Assembly (NCBI GenBank): GCA_947510165.1
Contig: CANNSB010000002.1
Coordinates: forward strand, 1 to 64,000
Direction: 5' to 3'
DNA length: 64,000 nt
Source: an uncultured Clostridia bacterium
GTDB taxonomy: Bacteria > Bacillota > Clostridia > Oscillospirales > Ruminococcaceae
Positions within the stretch are counted from its first letter, which is position 1. Every line of letters starts with the position of its first letter. The translations under genes and the position numbers were made by a program. A model generated the notes under the pieces. It searched no databases. It was not told the DNA's origin and saw nothing but the letters and a program-made list of their open reading frames with translations. Shown here one piece after another: positions 9,018 to 18,306 of the stretch.

Positions 9018-9445
9018 TGGCAGAAAATAATAATTATACTAAATTAGAGATAGAAAATATGCAAAAACAGGCAATAAATAGAGTTAGGGATATGCAGGAG
9101 AGAGCAAAAAAAAGAGTTTCTATGGGAAATAGTCCTTTCTGGCAAAATCAAAATAATAGAGATAATGAAGATTATAATATAAATAATAAAAAAGACACTA
9201 AACCTATAATTAGACGCAATAGCCTAGAAGATATAGATGAGTCTTCTAGTAAAATGATAGATAGTATAAAAAATAAAAAAATTGATATATTAGATCAAAA
9301 AGAATTTGGATTAAAAAATATTATATCTACAGTTATGGATTTAATGGAAGAAGACACAATACTTATATTAATGTTAATATTTGTTTTATCTAAAGAAGAT
9401 GCGGATAATAATTTAATTTTAGCATTATGTTATATACTTATATAA
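9017..9445 (+). CDS. Small protein with C-terminal membrane anchor (third of three)
   Basis: A 142-aa protein, coupled to the preceding gene by a one-base TAATG overlap. Residues 1-50 are charged and helical (RVRDMQERAKKRVSM), 50-110 are polar and probably disordered, and the end carries hydrophobic stretches (DTILILMLIFVLS and NLILALCYILI). This resembles a tail-anchored or membrane-bound partner for the two soluble proteins before it. No catalytic motif is visible. A strong bidirectional terminator begins at its stop codon, closing the operon. Confidence 0.7.
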   Translation: MAENNNYTKLEIENMQKQAINRVRDMQERAKKRVSMGNSPFWQNQNNRDNEDYNINNKKDTKPIIRRNSLEDIDESSSKMIDSIKNKKIDILDQKEFGLKNIISTVMDLMEEDTILILMLIFVLSKEDADNNLILALCYILI

Positions 9446-9489
9446 AAAAGAAAAGCTATAGATCTTAAAATCTATAGCTTTTCTTTTTT
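9444..9489. terminator. Bidirectional terminator between convergent genes
   Basis: A perfect 19-bp stem (9444-9462 / 9471-9489) with an 8-base loop. The outer six base pairs are A-T, giving a U-tract in both directions, so it can end both the small-gene operon (plus) and the M23 peptidase gene (minus). Confidence 0.92.
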
Positions 9490-9513
9490 ATATAAAAGGA
9501 AGGAAATAAATAA

Positions 9514-11061
9514 TTATTTATGTCCAACATATATTGCAGGATTCACTCTTCTACCATTAACAATAACTTCTAGATGAAGATGGTTCCCAGTAGAGTTTCC
9601 AGTAGAGCCAACCTGTGCAATAATCTGCCCTGTTGTAACAATATCACCAATAGAAACTAGTAATTTGCTGTTATGAGCATATAGAGACTGTATACCATCT
9701 CCATGATCTATTAAAATCATATTTCCATAATCTCTACGATATACAGAATTTAAAACAACTCCAGATTTTATTGCATAAACGGGAGATCCATAAGGAGCAG
9801 CAATATCATATCCTTTATGAGATCCGCCACGAGAACCAAATTTAGAACTTACATATCCATTTAATACAGGATATGTAAAACCATTTTTGGAAGTAGATAC
9901 AGATACTTCTGGAGAAGATAGTCGACCATTATTTAGCATAGTAGATAATGGTTCTGGTTGTTTTGATCCTTTAGAAATTATTGAATTCATAGGTTGTTCT
10001 AAAGAACTTCGATGAATTTCTTTAGAAGAGATTTCTTTTCCATCAATATATTCAATAGTTTTTACAAGATATTCTTTTCCATCATGACCTTGTTGAACAA
10101 TGGTGTCGACACCGACAAGAGAGGATTCGTCCATGATAATTTCAGACTGATGTGGTATAGGTACAACTTCTGATGATTCTACAACAACTCTAACAGCAAG
10201 AGAGTATGAAGAGGGGTCTATTGACATATATGGATTAGATTTGCCCGTAGAAAGCATAGCGTGGGCTTTCATTTCAGAATGCATAGAAAGATTATCTCTA
10301 AGTATATCTAAACTTAATTTACTAGAATCTACAAAAGATTCTTTTAAGAATACCCCACGTTCAACTTTTATATTATTTACAAAATCAGAAGATATAATAT
10401 TCTCTTGGGGAATATGCTTTGTTTTTTCATTTAAAATCGAACGAAGAGCGAGTTCGATTTTATATCCATTATCTACAATTGAAAATATTTCATCATTGAT
10501 ATATAAAGCATATCCATCAGAAATATATTCATCATAAATATTTATAAGGCTAGATGAAAATTCTTCGTCATTTTGGATTTTCTTTTTATGTATAAATGTT
10601 ATCTTCATATCTAAATTATCTATAGCATCAAGGGTTGAAACTTGAGAGTTTAGAAGTTTTTTTAATTTTATTTGAGAATTAACCAAACTTTTTTGGTTTA
10701 GAACATATCCAACATGATCTCCATCATAATTTATATTTAGAGCGAATGAAAAGTTCATAAGGATTCCAAATATACCGATCAGGATAAAAGAAACAGAAGC
10801 TGCTGAATATAAATATATAAATTTATTTATGAATGTTTTATTTTTTTTAATTTTTTTAACTTTATATTGTTTAGGAATTTTTGAATAAATAGAAGATTTG
10901 CCTTTTTTAATAGTATTTTTTTTAGAATAAAAAGCTTCTTGTGATAGGTTACTGAGTACACTGGCAAAGCCTTTATATTTTTTAATTTTAGCGGTGTTTA
11001 GAGGGGATAAATTTTTATCAGATGAGTTTTTTTGGCTAAACCTGGGTCCAACTGTAGCCAT
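9514..11061 (-). CDS. M23 family metallopeptidase with G5 domain
   Basis: Membrane-anchored peptidoglycan endopeptidase. Residues 1-80 are a basic cytoplasmic tail, about 81-107 a transmembrane helix, then an extracytoplasmic region with a G5 domain (about 310-370) and a C-terminal LytM/M23 domain. The zinc ligands are His415 and Asp419 (HKGYD) and His496 (HLHLE); His494 is the second His of that motif. All are present, so it should be active. The 515-aa architecture (TM, G5, M23) is common in Clostridia and is thought to trim cell-wall cross-links during growth. AGGAGT lies just before the ATG. It is transcribed alone and diverges from pth. Confidence 0.88.
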   Translation of the reverse strand: MATVGPRFSQKNSSDKNLSPLNTAKIKKYKGFASVLSNLSQEAFYSKKNTIKKGKSSIYSKIPKQYKVKKIKKNKTFINKFIYLYSAASVSFILIGIFGILMNFSFALNINYDGDHVGYVLNQKSLVNSQIKLKKLLNSQVSTLDAIDNLDMKITFIHKKKIQNDEEFSSSLINIYDEYISDGYALYINDEIFSIVDNGYKIELALRSILNEKTKHIPQENIISSDFVNNIKVERGVFLKESFVDSSKLSLDILRDNLSMHSEMKAHAMLSTGKSNPYMSIDPSSYSLAVRVVVESSEVVPIPHQSEIIMDESSLVGVDTIVQQGHDGKEYLVKTIEYIDGKEISSKEIHRSSLEQPMNSIISKGSKQPEPLSTMLNNGRLSSPEVSVSTSKNGFTYPVLNGYVSSKFGSRGGSHKGYDIAAPYGSPVYAIKSGVVLNSVYRRDYGNMILIDHGDGIQSLYAHNSKLLVSIGDIVTTGQIIAQVGSTGNSTGNHLHLEVIVNGRRVNPAIYVGHK

Positions 11062-11117
11062 ACAAACACTCCTTTAATATATGTTTTTTTTTACTTATTT
11101 TAAGAAAAACTTTTTTT

Positions 11118-11146
11118 ATCATACTACAATATTTAAAATTTTACAA
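11118..11146 (-). promoter_or_regulatory. Promoter of the M23 peptidase gene
   Basis: Read on the minus strand: TTGTAA (11146-11141), 17 bases, TATGAT (11123-11118). Each box is two mismatches or fewer from the sigma-A consensus with ideal spacing. It lies about 57 bases upstream of the ATG within the 281-base divergent gap 11062-11342. Confidence 0.5.
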
Positions 11147-11273
11147 TAGTAAAATATAATTTTTAAATAAATAATTTTTATTTTATTCATATTTTTATGA
11201 AATATAGCTAAAATTATGAGTAGATAAGTTATATATCGGTAGAGTATATTTGCTTAAAATACCGTTCCATAAA

Positions 11274-11302
11274 TTGACAAAAAAAAGTTATGAATGTAAA
11301 AT
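11274..11302 (+). promoter_or_regulatory. Promoter of pth-mfd
   Basis: TTGACA (11274-11279), 17-base spacer and TAAAAT (11297-11302) form a strong sigma-A promoter, 40 bases before the pth start. The rest of the gap 11147-11273 shows no gene or clear hairpin. Confidence 0.75.
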
Positions 11303-11342
11303 AATTTTTATTATAAATATAATATGAAAGAGTGTATTTAAA

Positions 11343-11933
11343 TTGTTAAAATTATTTAAAAAAAGTAATATAGAGTGGGTTATAGTTGGGCTAGGAAATC
11401 CAGGGTTATCCTATGAAAATACAAGGCATAATGCAGGATTTAAAAGTATAGACTATCTAGCGAAAAAGCTGGATATAACCCTTAATAGATTAAGGTTTAA
11501 AGGGCTTGTTGGTGAGGGTTGTTGTGAAGGAAAAAAAGTTGTTCTTTTAAAACCACAAACTTTTATGAATAATAGTGGAGAATCTATTATACAAGTATTA
11601 AAATATTACAAAGTTTCTAGCCAACAGATGATAATATTATACGATGATATAACTTTAGAAGCGGGAATTTTAAAGATAAAAAGCAAGGGAAGTTCGGGAG
11701 GACATAATGGTATTTCAGATATTTTAAACTATATAGATACAGATGTTTTTCCAAGGATAAAAATAGGGGTAGGAAAAAAGCCATATAAAGATATGAATCT
11801 TGCAGATTGGGTTTTATCTCGTTTTAAGCAGGATGAAAATGAATTGATGGAAAAAAGTTATAAAAATAGTGTAGATATGGTTTTTTCTATAGTTAAAAGC
11901 GGAGTGGATAAAGCGATGAATATGCATAATTGA
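11343..11933 (+). CDS. pth: Peptidyl-tRNA hydrolase
   Basis: Releases tRNA from prematurely dropped peptidyl-tRNA; essential recycling enzyme in the cytosol. The catalytic His29 lies in GLGNPGLSYENTRHNAG, and the supporting motifs LKPQTFMNNSGES and GSSGGHNGISDI are intact. The conserved aspartate motif reads YDDITLE where many relatives have HDDLDLP. The reading frame begins at TTG 11343; only a weak purine-rich sequence (GAAAGAG) precedes it. 196 aa is slightly longer than usual because of a basic N-terminal extension (MLKLFKKSN). mfd follows after 32 bases, the standard Firmicutes neighbour. Confidence 0.94.
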   Translation: MLKLFKKSNIEWVIVGLGNPGLSYENTRHNAGFKSIDYLAKKLDITLNRLRFKGLVGEGCCEGKKVVLLKPQTFMNNSGESIIQVLKYYKVSSQQMIILYDDITLEAGILKIKSKGSSGGHNGISDILNYIDTDVFPRIKIGVGKKPYKDMNLADWVLSRFKQDENELMEKSYKNSVDMVFSIVKSGVDKAMNMHN

Positions 11934-11965
11934 TATATTTTTATTCTATTAATGGAGGATAAATA

Positions 11966-14900
11966 ATGAATATTTTTAAATACGATGTAAATAAAGAAAC
12001 AAATTTTTCTGAAATTTTTAAAAATATAGATCAAAAAAAGCTTCCTTCTTTAGTTGTAGGAGCAAATCTTATTCATAAATCACATATTATATTTAACGCA
12101 GTTTATTTAAATAGCGACAAAAATATATTAGTGGTTACATCTAATGAAGGGGAATCTTCAAAACTTGTGTATGATATAAATTCTATGTTTGGGGATGAAA
12201 AAGCGTTCTTATTTCCATCTAGAGAGATTATATATAGAGATATTGGTGCTATTTCTTTAGAATATGATCATATAAGGTTAAAAAGTTTATGGGAACTTTG
12301 TTTAGGGAAGGGGAAAATTTTTGTAGCATCAATAGACAGCGTGGTTCAAAAAGTTATATCTTTTAATAGATTAGAAACTTGCAGTTTTTATATATCAACT
12401 AAAAAAAATAAATATTCTATGGAAGATATTATAAAAAAACTAATAAAAATAGGATACATAAATAGAGCACAGGTCGATGGAATAGGACAGTTTAGTAAGA
12501 GAGGGGGAATATTAGATATATATTCCCCCTGTAATAAAAATCCTGTTAGAATAGAATTTTGGGGAGATGAGATAGATAGCATTGCTTATTTTGATCTAGA
12601 CAATCAAAGGAGAGATGGGGTTATAGAGTCTATAACTATTATCCCTGCCAGAGAAAGTTTTGTATATGATAAAGCTGAGCTTATAAAAAAGCTAGATAAA
12701 TTTTTGTTGTCTATAAAAAAATCTAATAATTATTTAAATATAGAAAAGTTTATAAAGCAAGATTTAGAATTAATAAATCAAGATATAAGCTTAAATCATA
12801 TTGATAAATATATTCCCTTTATGGATGGATTTGGAAGTTTATTTGATTATTTTAAAAAAGATTTAATATTTATATTAGAATATGGAAAGATAAAAGAAAG
12901 ATATAAGAGTATAAATTCACAATATATAGAAGATTTAAAAATTCTTACAGATGAAAATCAAATATGCAGAGGATTTGAGGGATATATACAACCTTTTGAT
13001 ATATTAGATGAAACTTTTAAAACATCCAATAGTATATATCTGGATAATTTTTTAAAAAGTTATAATAATATTAAATTTAAAGGGATTGTAAATCTAAATT
13101 GTTTGGAAACATCTAGCTGGAGTGGTGATATAAAGATGTTGTATGAACAATTAAAAGATTTTAAGCTAGAGGGGTATACTGTAGTTGTTTTAGCTATAAC
13201 AAAAAAAGCAGCAAAAAATTTAGTTTTAGATTTAGAAGATATGGGTATAAAATCTAGTTATTATTTAAAAGGGGAAGAGATAATTTCTGGTGAAATATAC
13301 ATAAAAGAGGGATGTTTGTCTTCTGGGTTTGAATATCCAGATTCTAAATTTGCGGTTATAACTAGTAGAAAAGAAGGGAAATCGATTTCTTCTCGAAAGA
13401 TAAAAAAATCTAGAGGAGAAGAGATAAAAAGCTTATCTGATTTACAACAGGGAGATATAGTTGTCCATGTTTCTCATGGGATTGGAATATTTGATGGAGT
13501 TAATAAAATAAAATTAGATGGAATTATAAAAGATTATATAAAGCTAAAATATGCAGGAGCAGACACTTTATATCTTCCTGTAACACAGCTAGATCTAGTT
13601 TCTAAATATATAGGACCCAAAGATGAAACCAAGATAAAATTAAATAAATTAAATAGTGGAGAGTGGAATAAGACAAGGTCAAGGGTTAAAAAAGCCGTAG
13701 ATGATATGGCGAAAGAACTTATAAAAATATATTCTGATAGGATAAAAATAAAAGGGTTTGCTTTCTCAGAAGATTGTGAAATGCAGAGAGATTTTGAATC
13801 TCATTTTGAATATCAAGAAACAGACGATCAACTAAGATGTATAGAAGATATAAAAAAGGATATGGAAAGTATAAATCCTATGGATAGGGTTTTATGTGGA
13901 GATGTGGGATTTGGAAAGACAGAAGTTTCTATTAGAGGTGCGTTTAAAGCTGTTTTAGATGGAAAACAATGTGCTCTGCTATGTCCTACAACCATTTTAG
14001 CATGGCAACATTATAAAACTATAAAAAAAAGAATAGGAAATTTTCCTATTAAAGTATCCCTTTTATCTAGATTCAAAAATAAAAAAGAACAAAAGCAAGT
14101 TTTAGAAAGGTTAGAGTCGGGGGAGATAGATATAATAATTGGAACCCATAGGCTTGTTCAAAAAGATGTTAAATTTAAAGATTTAGGGTTGGCTATAATA
14201 GATGAAGAACAAAGGTTTGGGGTTTTACATAAAGAGAAGTTTAAAGAGTTTTTTATAGGGGTTGACCAATTAAGTCTTTCTGCAACACCAATTCCAAGAA
14301 CTTTAAATATGGCCATGTCTGGAATAAGAGATATGTCAATAATAGAGCAGGCTCCAAGAGACAGATTGCCTATACAAACCTATGTTATGGAACATAATAT
14401 GGGTGTAATAATAGATGCAATAAATAAAGAGATGAGGAGAGGGGGGCAAGTCTTTTATATTCATAACAGAGTGGAAACCATCGATCGAGTTGCAAATAGT
14501 TTGATAGAACAAGTTCCAGATTGTCGAATAGGAATTGCACATGGGAGAATGGGGGAAGAGGATCTAGCAAAAGTTTGGAAGAGTCTAATTGATAAGGAGA
14601 TAGATGTATTAGTCTGTACAACTATTATAGAAACAGGGGTGGATATAGCAAATTGTAATACACTTATAATAGAAGATGCAGATAGAATGGGATTGTCTCA
14701 GCTTTATCAACTTAGAGGAAGAGTTGGAAGATCCAATAGAAGAGCATATGCATATTTCACATTTTCGGAGGGAAAGGAGCTGTCTGATGTTGCTTCTAAA
14801 AGATTGTCGGCTATAAAAGAATTTACCCAGTTTGGATCGGGGCATAAAATTGCTTTAAGAGATTTAGAGATACGTGGTGCAGGAAATATGTTAGGTTCAA

Positions 14901-15433
14901 AACAGCATGGTCACATGGAAGATGTGGGATATGATATGTATCTAAAACTTCTTTCTGATGCTATAAAAGAACAAAAGGGAGAAAAGAAAGATATAGCAAC
15001 GACAGAATGTTTGATAGATGTTAGGATAGATGCGTATATTCCAGATAATTATATCCAAAATTTGGCACAGAGACTTGATATATATAGAAAGATAGCAGGT
15101 ATAAAAAATTTAGAAGATAGCCAAGATATATTAGATGAGGTTATAGACAGATTTGGAGATATTCCAAAATGTGTTGAAGGTTTGGTAGATATCGCACTTT
15201 TAAGAAATACGGCGGCTAAGTTTGGGTTTAAAGAGATAAATCAGCAAGGAGAAAAATTGATATTTTCAACGAATAGTTTAGATATAGATATAGTTGGAGT
15301 TTTGACAAAAACACTTAGAGGAAGAGTTTTAGTTAATGCTGGAAAAAATCCATATATAATAATTAAAATTATTAAAGGTGGAAAGTCGGCTGATGTTATT
15401 AGAGAAGTTGTTGATATTCTCCTAAACATATAA
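11966..15433 (+). CDS. mfd: Transcription-repair coupling factor
   Basis: ATP-dependent translocase that removes stalled RNA polymerase at lesions and recruits UvrA. Order of domains: UvrB-like N-terminal region (1-340), an RNA-polymerase-binding CarD-like domain (about 490-550, GDIVVHVSHGIGIFDG), RecG-like helicase with Walker A GDVGFGKTEV (about 645) and DEEQ Walker B at about 746, motif III LSATPIPRTL, then the TRCF C-terminal domain. 1155 aa is full length. GGAGG precedes the ATG at 11966. Co-transcribed with pth. No terminator is obvious after the stop. Confidence 0.97.
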   Translation: MNIFKYDVNKETNFSEIFKNIDQKKLPSLVVGANLIHKSHIIFNAVYLNSDKNILVVTSNEGESSKLVYDINSMFGDEKAFLFPSREIIYRDIGAISLEYDHIRLKSLWELCLGKGKIFVASIDSVVQKVISFNRLETCSFYISTKKNKYSMEDIIKKLIKIGYINRAQVDGIGQFSKRGGILDIYSPCNKNPVRIEFWGDEIDSIAYFDLDNQRRDGVIESITIIPARESFVYDKAELIKKLDKFLLSIKKSNNYLNIEKFIKQDLELINQDISLNHIDKYIPFMDGFGSLFDYFKKDLIFILEYGKIKERYKSINSQYIEDLKILTDENQICRGFEGYIQPFDILDETFKTSNSIYLDNFLKSYNNIKFKGIVNLNCLETSSWSGDIKMLYEQLKDFKLEGYTVVVLAITKKAAKNLVLDLEDMGIKSSYYLKGEEIISGEIYIKEGCLSSGFEYPDSKFAVITSRKEGKSISSRKIKKSRGEEIKSLSDLQQGDIVVHVSHGIGIFDGVNKIKLDGIIKDYIKLKYAGADTLYLPVTQLDLVSKYIGPKDETKIKLNKLNSGEWNKTRSRVKKAVDDMAKELIKIYSDRIKIKGFAFSEDCEMQRDFESHFEYQETDDQLRCIEDIKKDMESINPMDRVLCGDVGFGKTEVSIRGAFKAVLDGKQCALLCPTTILAWQHYKTIKKRIGNFPIKVSLLSRFKNKKEQKQVLERLESGEIDIIIGTHRLVQKDVKFKDLGLAIIDEEQRFGVLHKEKFKEFFIGVDQLSLSATPIPRTLNMAMSGIRDMSIIEQAPRDRLPIQTYVMEHNMGVIIDAINKEMRRGGQVFYIHNRVETIDRVANSLIEQVPDCRIGIAHGRMGEEDLAKVWKSLIDKEIDVLVCTTIIETGVDIANCNTLIIEDADRMGLSQLYQLRGRVGRSNRRAYAYFTFSEGKELSDVASKRLSAIKEFTQFGSGHKIALRDLEIRGAGNMLGSKQHGHMEDVGYDMYLKLLSDAIKEQKGEKKDIATTECLIDVRIDAYIPDNYIQNLAQRLDIYRKIAGIKNLEDSQDILDEVIDRFGDIPKCVEGLVDIALLRNTAAKFGFKEINQQGEKLIFSTNSLDIDIVGVLTKTLRGRVLVNAGKNPYIIIKIIKGGKSADVIREVVDILLNI

Positions 15434-15689
15434 TAAGAAAAAAACTATTTAATATACAATTATTGACAAATTATTATCTGGTTTAAATATATAATAATGT
15501 TATAAAATATAATATTTTAAAGCAATATGCATAAAGTGTAGATAAGAATACAGACTTTTATTTAATTTGACAAGAAACTTTATATATGAATTATTTATAT
15601 ATCTTATAGAGATAGATTTGGTATATATTATATGTTATAAAATATAGTATTTTTAATGGAATATATTTATAAAGGAGATTGAATTTACT
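15434..15689 (+). promoter_or_regulatory. Leader region before the SLOG gene, with a duplicated 15-mer
   Basis: This 256-base gap contains no gene. TTGACA occurs at 15463-15468 and at 15567-15572; the second is followed after 17-18 bases by a weak ATTATTT. The 15-base string ATGTTATAAAATATA is present at both 15497-15511 and 15632-15646, suggesting a duplicated promoter-proximal element. Final ribosome binding site AAGGAG lies before the ATG at 15690. Confidence 0.4.
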
Positions 15690-16184
15690 ATGGTTAAATC
15701 TTGTTCTTTCACTGGTCATAGACCATCCAAACTAAGCTTTGGATATGATGAAGAAAATATTAAGTGTTTGAATTTAAAAAAAACTTTACGAGAAAATATA
15801 GTTTCGTTAATACTGGATGATTTTAAAGTTTTCTATACGGGGATGGCATTGGGAGCAGATATCTGGTGTGCTGATATAGTTTTAGAATTGAAAAAAATAT
15901 ATTCTGATATTAAACTTATCTGTGTTATACCTTGTGAAAGTCAAGCAGATAGGTGGTCGCCCTATCATAGAGATAAATATTTTAGTATAATTCAAAAGAG
16001 TGATGAAGTGGTTTATATAAGCAAGAAGTATACTAAAGGTTGTATGGCGAAGAGAAATATCTATCTTGTGGATATGGCTATGACTATATTAGGGGTCTAT
16101 AATGGTCATAAGGGAGGGACAAAGTTTACATTAGACTATGCAAGCAAAAAACAAAAAGAAATTATACTAATATCAGAATTGTAG
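15690..16184 (+). CDS. SLOG-family (YpsA/DUF1273-like) protein
   Basis: A 164-aa single-domain Rossmann-like protein. FTGHRPSKL at the N-terminus, YTGMALGADIWCAD near 50-63 and the C-terminal TILGVYNGHKGGT segment are signatures of the YpsA/DUF1273 clade of the SLOG superfamily, which binds nucleotides or nucleotide-derived ligands. B. subtilis YpsA affects cell division when overproduced; the biochemical role is not settled. It stands alone with its own leader and converges on spoIID with a 6-base gap. A weak 8-bp inverted repeat (16188-16195/16206-16213) may terminate it. Confidence 0.82.
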   Translation: MVKSCSFTGHRPSKLSFGYDEENIKCLNLKKTLRENIVSLILDDFKVFYTGMALGADIWCADIVLELKKIYSDIKLICVIPCESQADRWSPYHRDKYFSIIQKSDEVVYISKKYTKGCMAKRNIYLVDMAMTILGVYNGHKGGTKFTLDYASKKQKEIILISEL

Positions 16185-16190
16185 ATACTA

Positions 16191-17195
16191 TTATTTTAAT
16201 ATATTAATAATAGATATATTGGAATAATAGTGATTCAAAATTTCTGTATAGGATGATCCTTGTTTTGCCATCTGATTTGCGCCATACTGGCTCATGCCAA
16301 CTCCATGTCCAAAACCTTTCGTTTCAAATTTAAAAGACTCACCTTCAGGTATGATAGAAAAAGATGATGATTTTAAAGAAAATATTGATCTTATTTTTGA
16401 TCCAGTCATATTTTTATCACCGACTTTGATATCGATTGTATATCCTGAAGGAGAAATATTTTCATTGGAAAACCATAAATTTTTATCTTCTGGAAGTTTT
16501 ATATCAGGAGATGATTTTTTTAAAATAGAACGAACGTCTTCTACAGAAAAAGATCGGGAAGATTTGTTTATAGAAACCTCTAAATCTAGTGGACTATCTA
16601 CTGGTTGTAGATATGGAACATCATTTCCCCAAATATTTTTGGCGGATTCTGTTATACCAGAAGAGTTTGAATGATAAGCGGCAATGATTGGCTTGTCTTG
16701 ATATGTCATTAGCTGGCCTAGAGTTTCATCAACTGCTTTTAAAATTTTTTGATTATATTTTTTAAAATTATCTTTATATAAATCTTTAGCCTCATCTTCT
16801 GAAACAAAGGATTGATGGGACGATGGATTTGTAGAAATAATTGCACCCTTTAGCTTAGAGGATGGAGATTTTAGAGAGGTGTCTATACTAGAAATTAGGT
16901 ATGTATAAGCGGCAACAGATTGGGCTTTTATAGCTTCTTCTTCAAAGTTCGCAGGGATTTCTCCTCGAACAACACCTGCTATATAGTCTTTTATTTTTAT
17001 GTCAAAAACTGTATCTGTATTATGATCTAAAACTTTTATTTTTTTTAAATTTTTAATAGATGGGATATCTTTTATAGATAAATTATTCTCTATTTTGGTT
17101 ATATCTTTTTTATTTGATTCTTTTTTTAATGAGAATATAGGTAATATAATAATTATAGAAATAAATAGTGTTATTATTAAAATATTCTTTTTCAA
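16191..17195 (-). CDS. spoIID: Stage II sporulation protein D (SpoIID/LytB family)
   Basis: Membrane-anchored lytic transglycosylase of the engulfment machinery (with SpoIIM and SpoIIP) that cleaves denuded glycan strands. An N-terminal membrane anchor (4-23) is followed by the SpoIID domain: GVVRGEIPANFE with the likely catalytic Glu79, AIKAQSVAAYTYL, YHSNSSGITESA, and GFGHGVGMSQYGANQ near the C-terminus. 334 aa is close to B. subtilis SpoIID. The start is a TTG (17195-17193) with AAGGATG eight bases upstream, which would keep expression low. Sigma-E control is expected from the family; I could not identify a convincing sigma-E promoter. Confidence 0.9.
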   Translation of the reverse strand: MKKNILIITLFISIIIILPIFSLKKESNKKDITKIENNLSIKDIPSIKNLKKIKVLDHNTDTVFDIKIKDYIAGVVRGEIPANFEEEAIKAQSVAAYTYLISSIDTSLKSPSSKLKGAIISTNPSSHQSFVSEDEAKDLYKDNFKKYNQKILKAVDETLGQLMTYQDKPIIAAYHSNSSGITESAKNIWGNDVPYLQPVDSPLDLEVSINKSSRSFSVEDVRSILKKSSPDIKLPEDKNLWFSNENISPSGYTIDIKVGDKNMTGSKIRSIFSLKSSSFSIIPEGESFKFETKGFGHGVGMSQYGANQMAKQGSSYTEILNHYYSNISIINILK

Positions 17196-17238
17196 TCTTA
17201 AATCATCCTTCTATACATAGTATAATTGTTTTAATCTA

Positions 17239-17267
17239 TTGACTTTATAGGGTTTAAATATTATTAT
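17239..17267 (+). promoter_or_regulatory. Promoter of the eight-helix membrane protein
   Basis: TTGACT (17239-17244), 17-base spacer, TATTAT (17262-17267). It lies in the short divergent region between spoIID and the membrane protein gene. Confidence 0.65.
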
Positions 17268-17329
17268 AGTTAATATATATTATACTAAGGTGTAAGGATA
17301 TTACACAAATTTATATGGAAGTGCTTATT

Positions 17330-18184
17330 ATGAAATTAAATTTTAAGGGATACATAATTATTGTTGTTTTCCTTATTTTCTCTATATTATCTATGTTTTT
17401 AAAGTTTGTTCAAATAGAAGGAGAAACTTTATATTTAGGGGAAATAATCTCTCACACCGGTGATATTTCTTCATTTATAATTTATTCTGTTGTCTTTTCT
17501 GGAAGTTTTTTTATATTTTTCTCGTATTTATTGCATTTAGATTATACATATAAAACTGTAAATTCTAATAAAGCTGCATTTGGATTGGTATATATATTTG
17601 TTTTTTTAGTTTGTTTTTCTCAGTTTGCTTTACAAATTATTATAACTAAAAATATAACATTTCTTACTATTATTCAGTATATTTCTATTGGTTTAACTAG
17701 TTTATGCTTTTTGTTTTTAGGACTTTCTTTTCTAGGGATAATTAAAGAAAGATATATGTATTATTATTTTATGTTTTCTCCTATTCTTTTATTTCTTATA
17801 AGAATAGTTAGAACATTTTCATCGGATACAACAACGATTGAGATTACAGATATCTGGTTTGAAACTATATATTTATGTTGTATGGCTTTATTTTTAAATG
17901 GATCTGCTAGAGTTTTGACAGGCTGTGATTTAAAAGTAAATAGAACATCATTGTTTTTTTATGGTATATTTGGTGGATTTTTAGGATTAGTTGGAACTAT
18001 TCCAAGATATATATCATCAATTTTTTTTGGAACAGAAAATATATATATAGATGATATGATACATATAAGCGACTTTGCTATATCTATATATGCTTTATTT
18101 TTCACATTTGTAATATTAAAAAGTTATAAATTTGGGGAAGAACAGGTCCCCGTTATGGAACCGATAATGCAACTGCCGATGTAA
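17330..18184 (+). CDS. Polytopic membrane protein of unknown function
   Basis: A 284-aa protein with eight predicted transmembrane segments (starting YIIIVVFLIFSILSMF and ending AISIYALFFTFVILKSY), short loops and a small cytoplasmic tail. I see no transporter, kinase or protease motif. GGAAG at 17317-17321 sits eight bases before the ATG at 17330 (MKLNFKG), so I prefer it to the ATG at 17315, whose nearest AAGGA is 16 bases away. The gene has its own promoter and terminator and so forms a monocistronic unit divergent from spoIID. Its function cannot be deduced from the sequence. Confidence 0.75.
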   Translation: MKLNFKGYIIIVVFLIFSILSMFLKFVQIEGETLYLGEIISHTGDISSFIIYSVVFSGSFFIFFSYLLHLDYTYKTVNSNKAAFGLVYIFVFLVCFSQFALQIIITKNITFLTIIQYISIGLTSLCFLFLGLSFLGIIKERYMYYYFMFSPILLFLIRIVRTFSSDTTTIEITDIWFETIYLCCMALFLNGSARVLTGCDLKVNRTSLFFYGIFGGFLGLVGTIPRYISSIFFGTENIYIDDMIHISDFAISIYALFFTFVILKSYKFGEEQVPVMEPIMQLPM

Positions 18185-18208
18185 TAAAATATAAATTTAG
18201 TTATTTTT

Positions 18209-18250
18209 GTAAATAAAAGAGGGATACAAATGTATCCCTCTTTTATTTAC
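18209..18250. terminator. Strong hairpin terminator
   Basis: A perfect 19-bp stem (18209-18227 / 18232-18250) with an AAAT loop, containing T-rich arms. It ends transcription of the membrane protein gene and isolates the lipoprotein operon that starts at 18307. Confidence 0.85.
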
Positions 18251-18306
18251 AAAAAAATGGTTTATATGTTATAATAAATTACAAAATAGTTAATGAAAGG
18301 TTAAAG

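Noticed and set aside
14336-14845. Several overlapping minus-strand frames inside mfd
   Set aside because: They cover helicase motifs of mfd and code for nothing recognisable.
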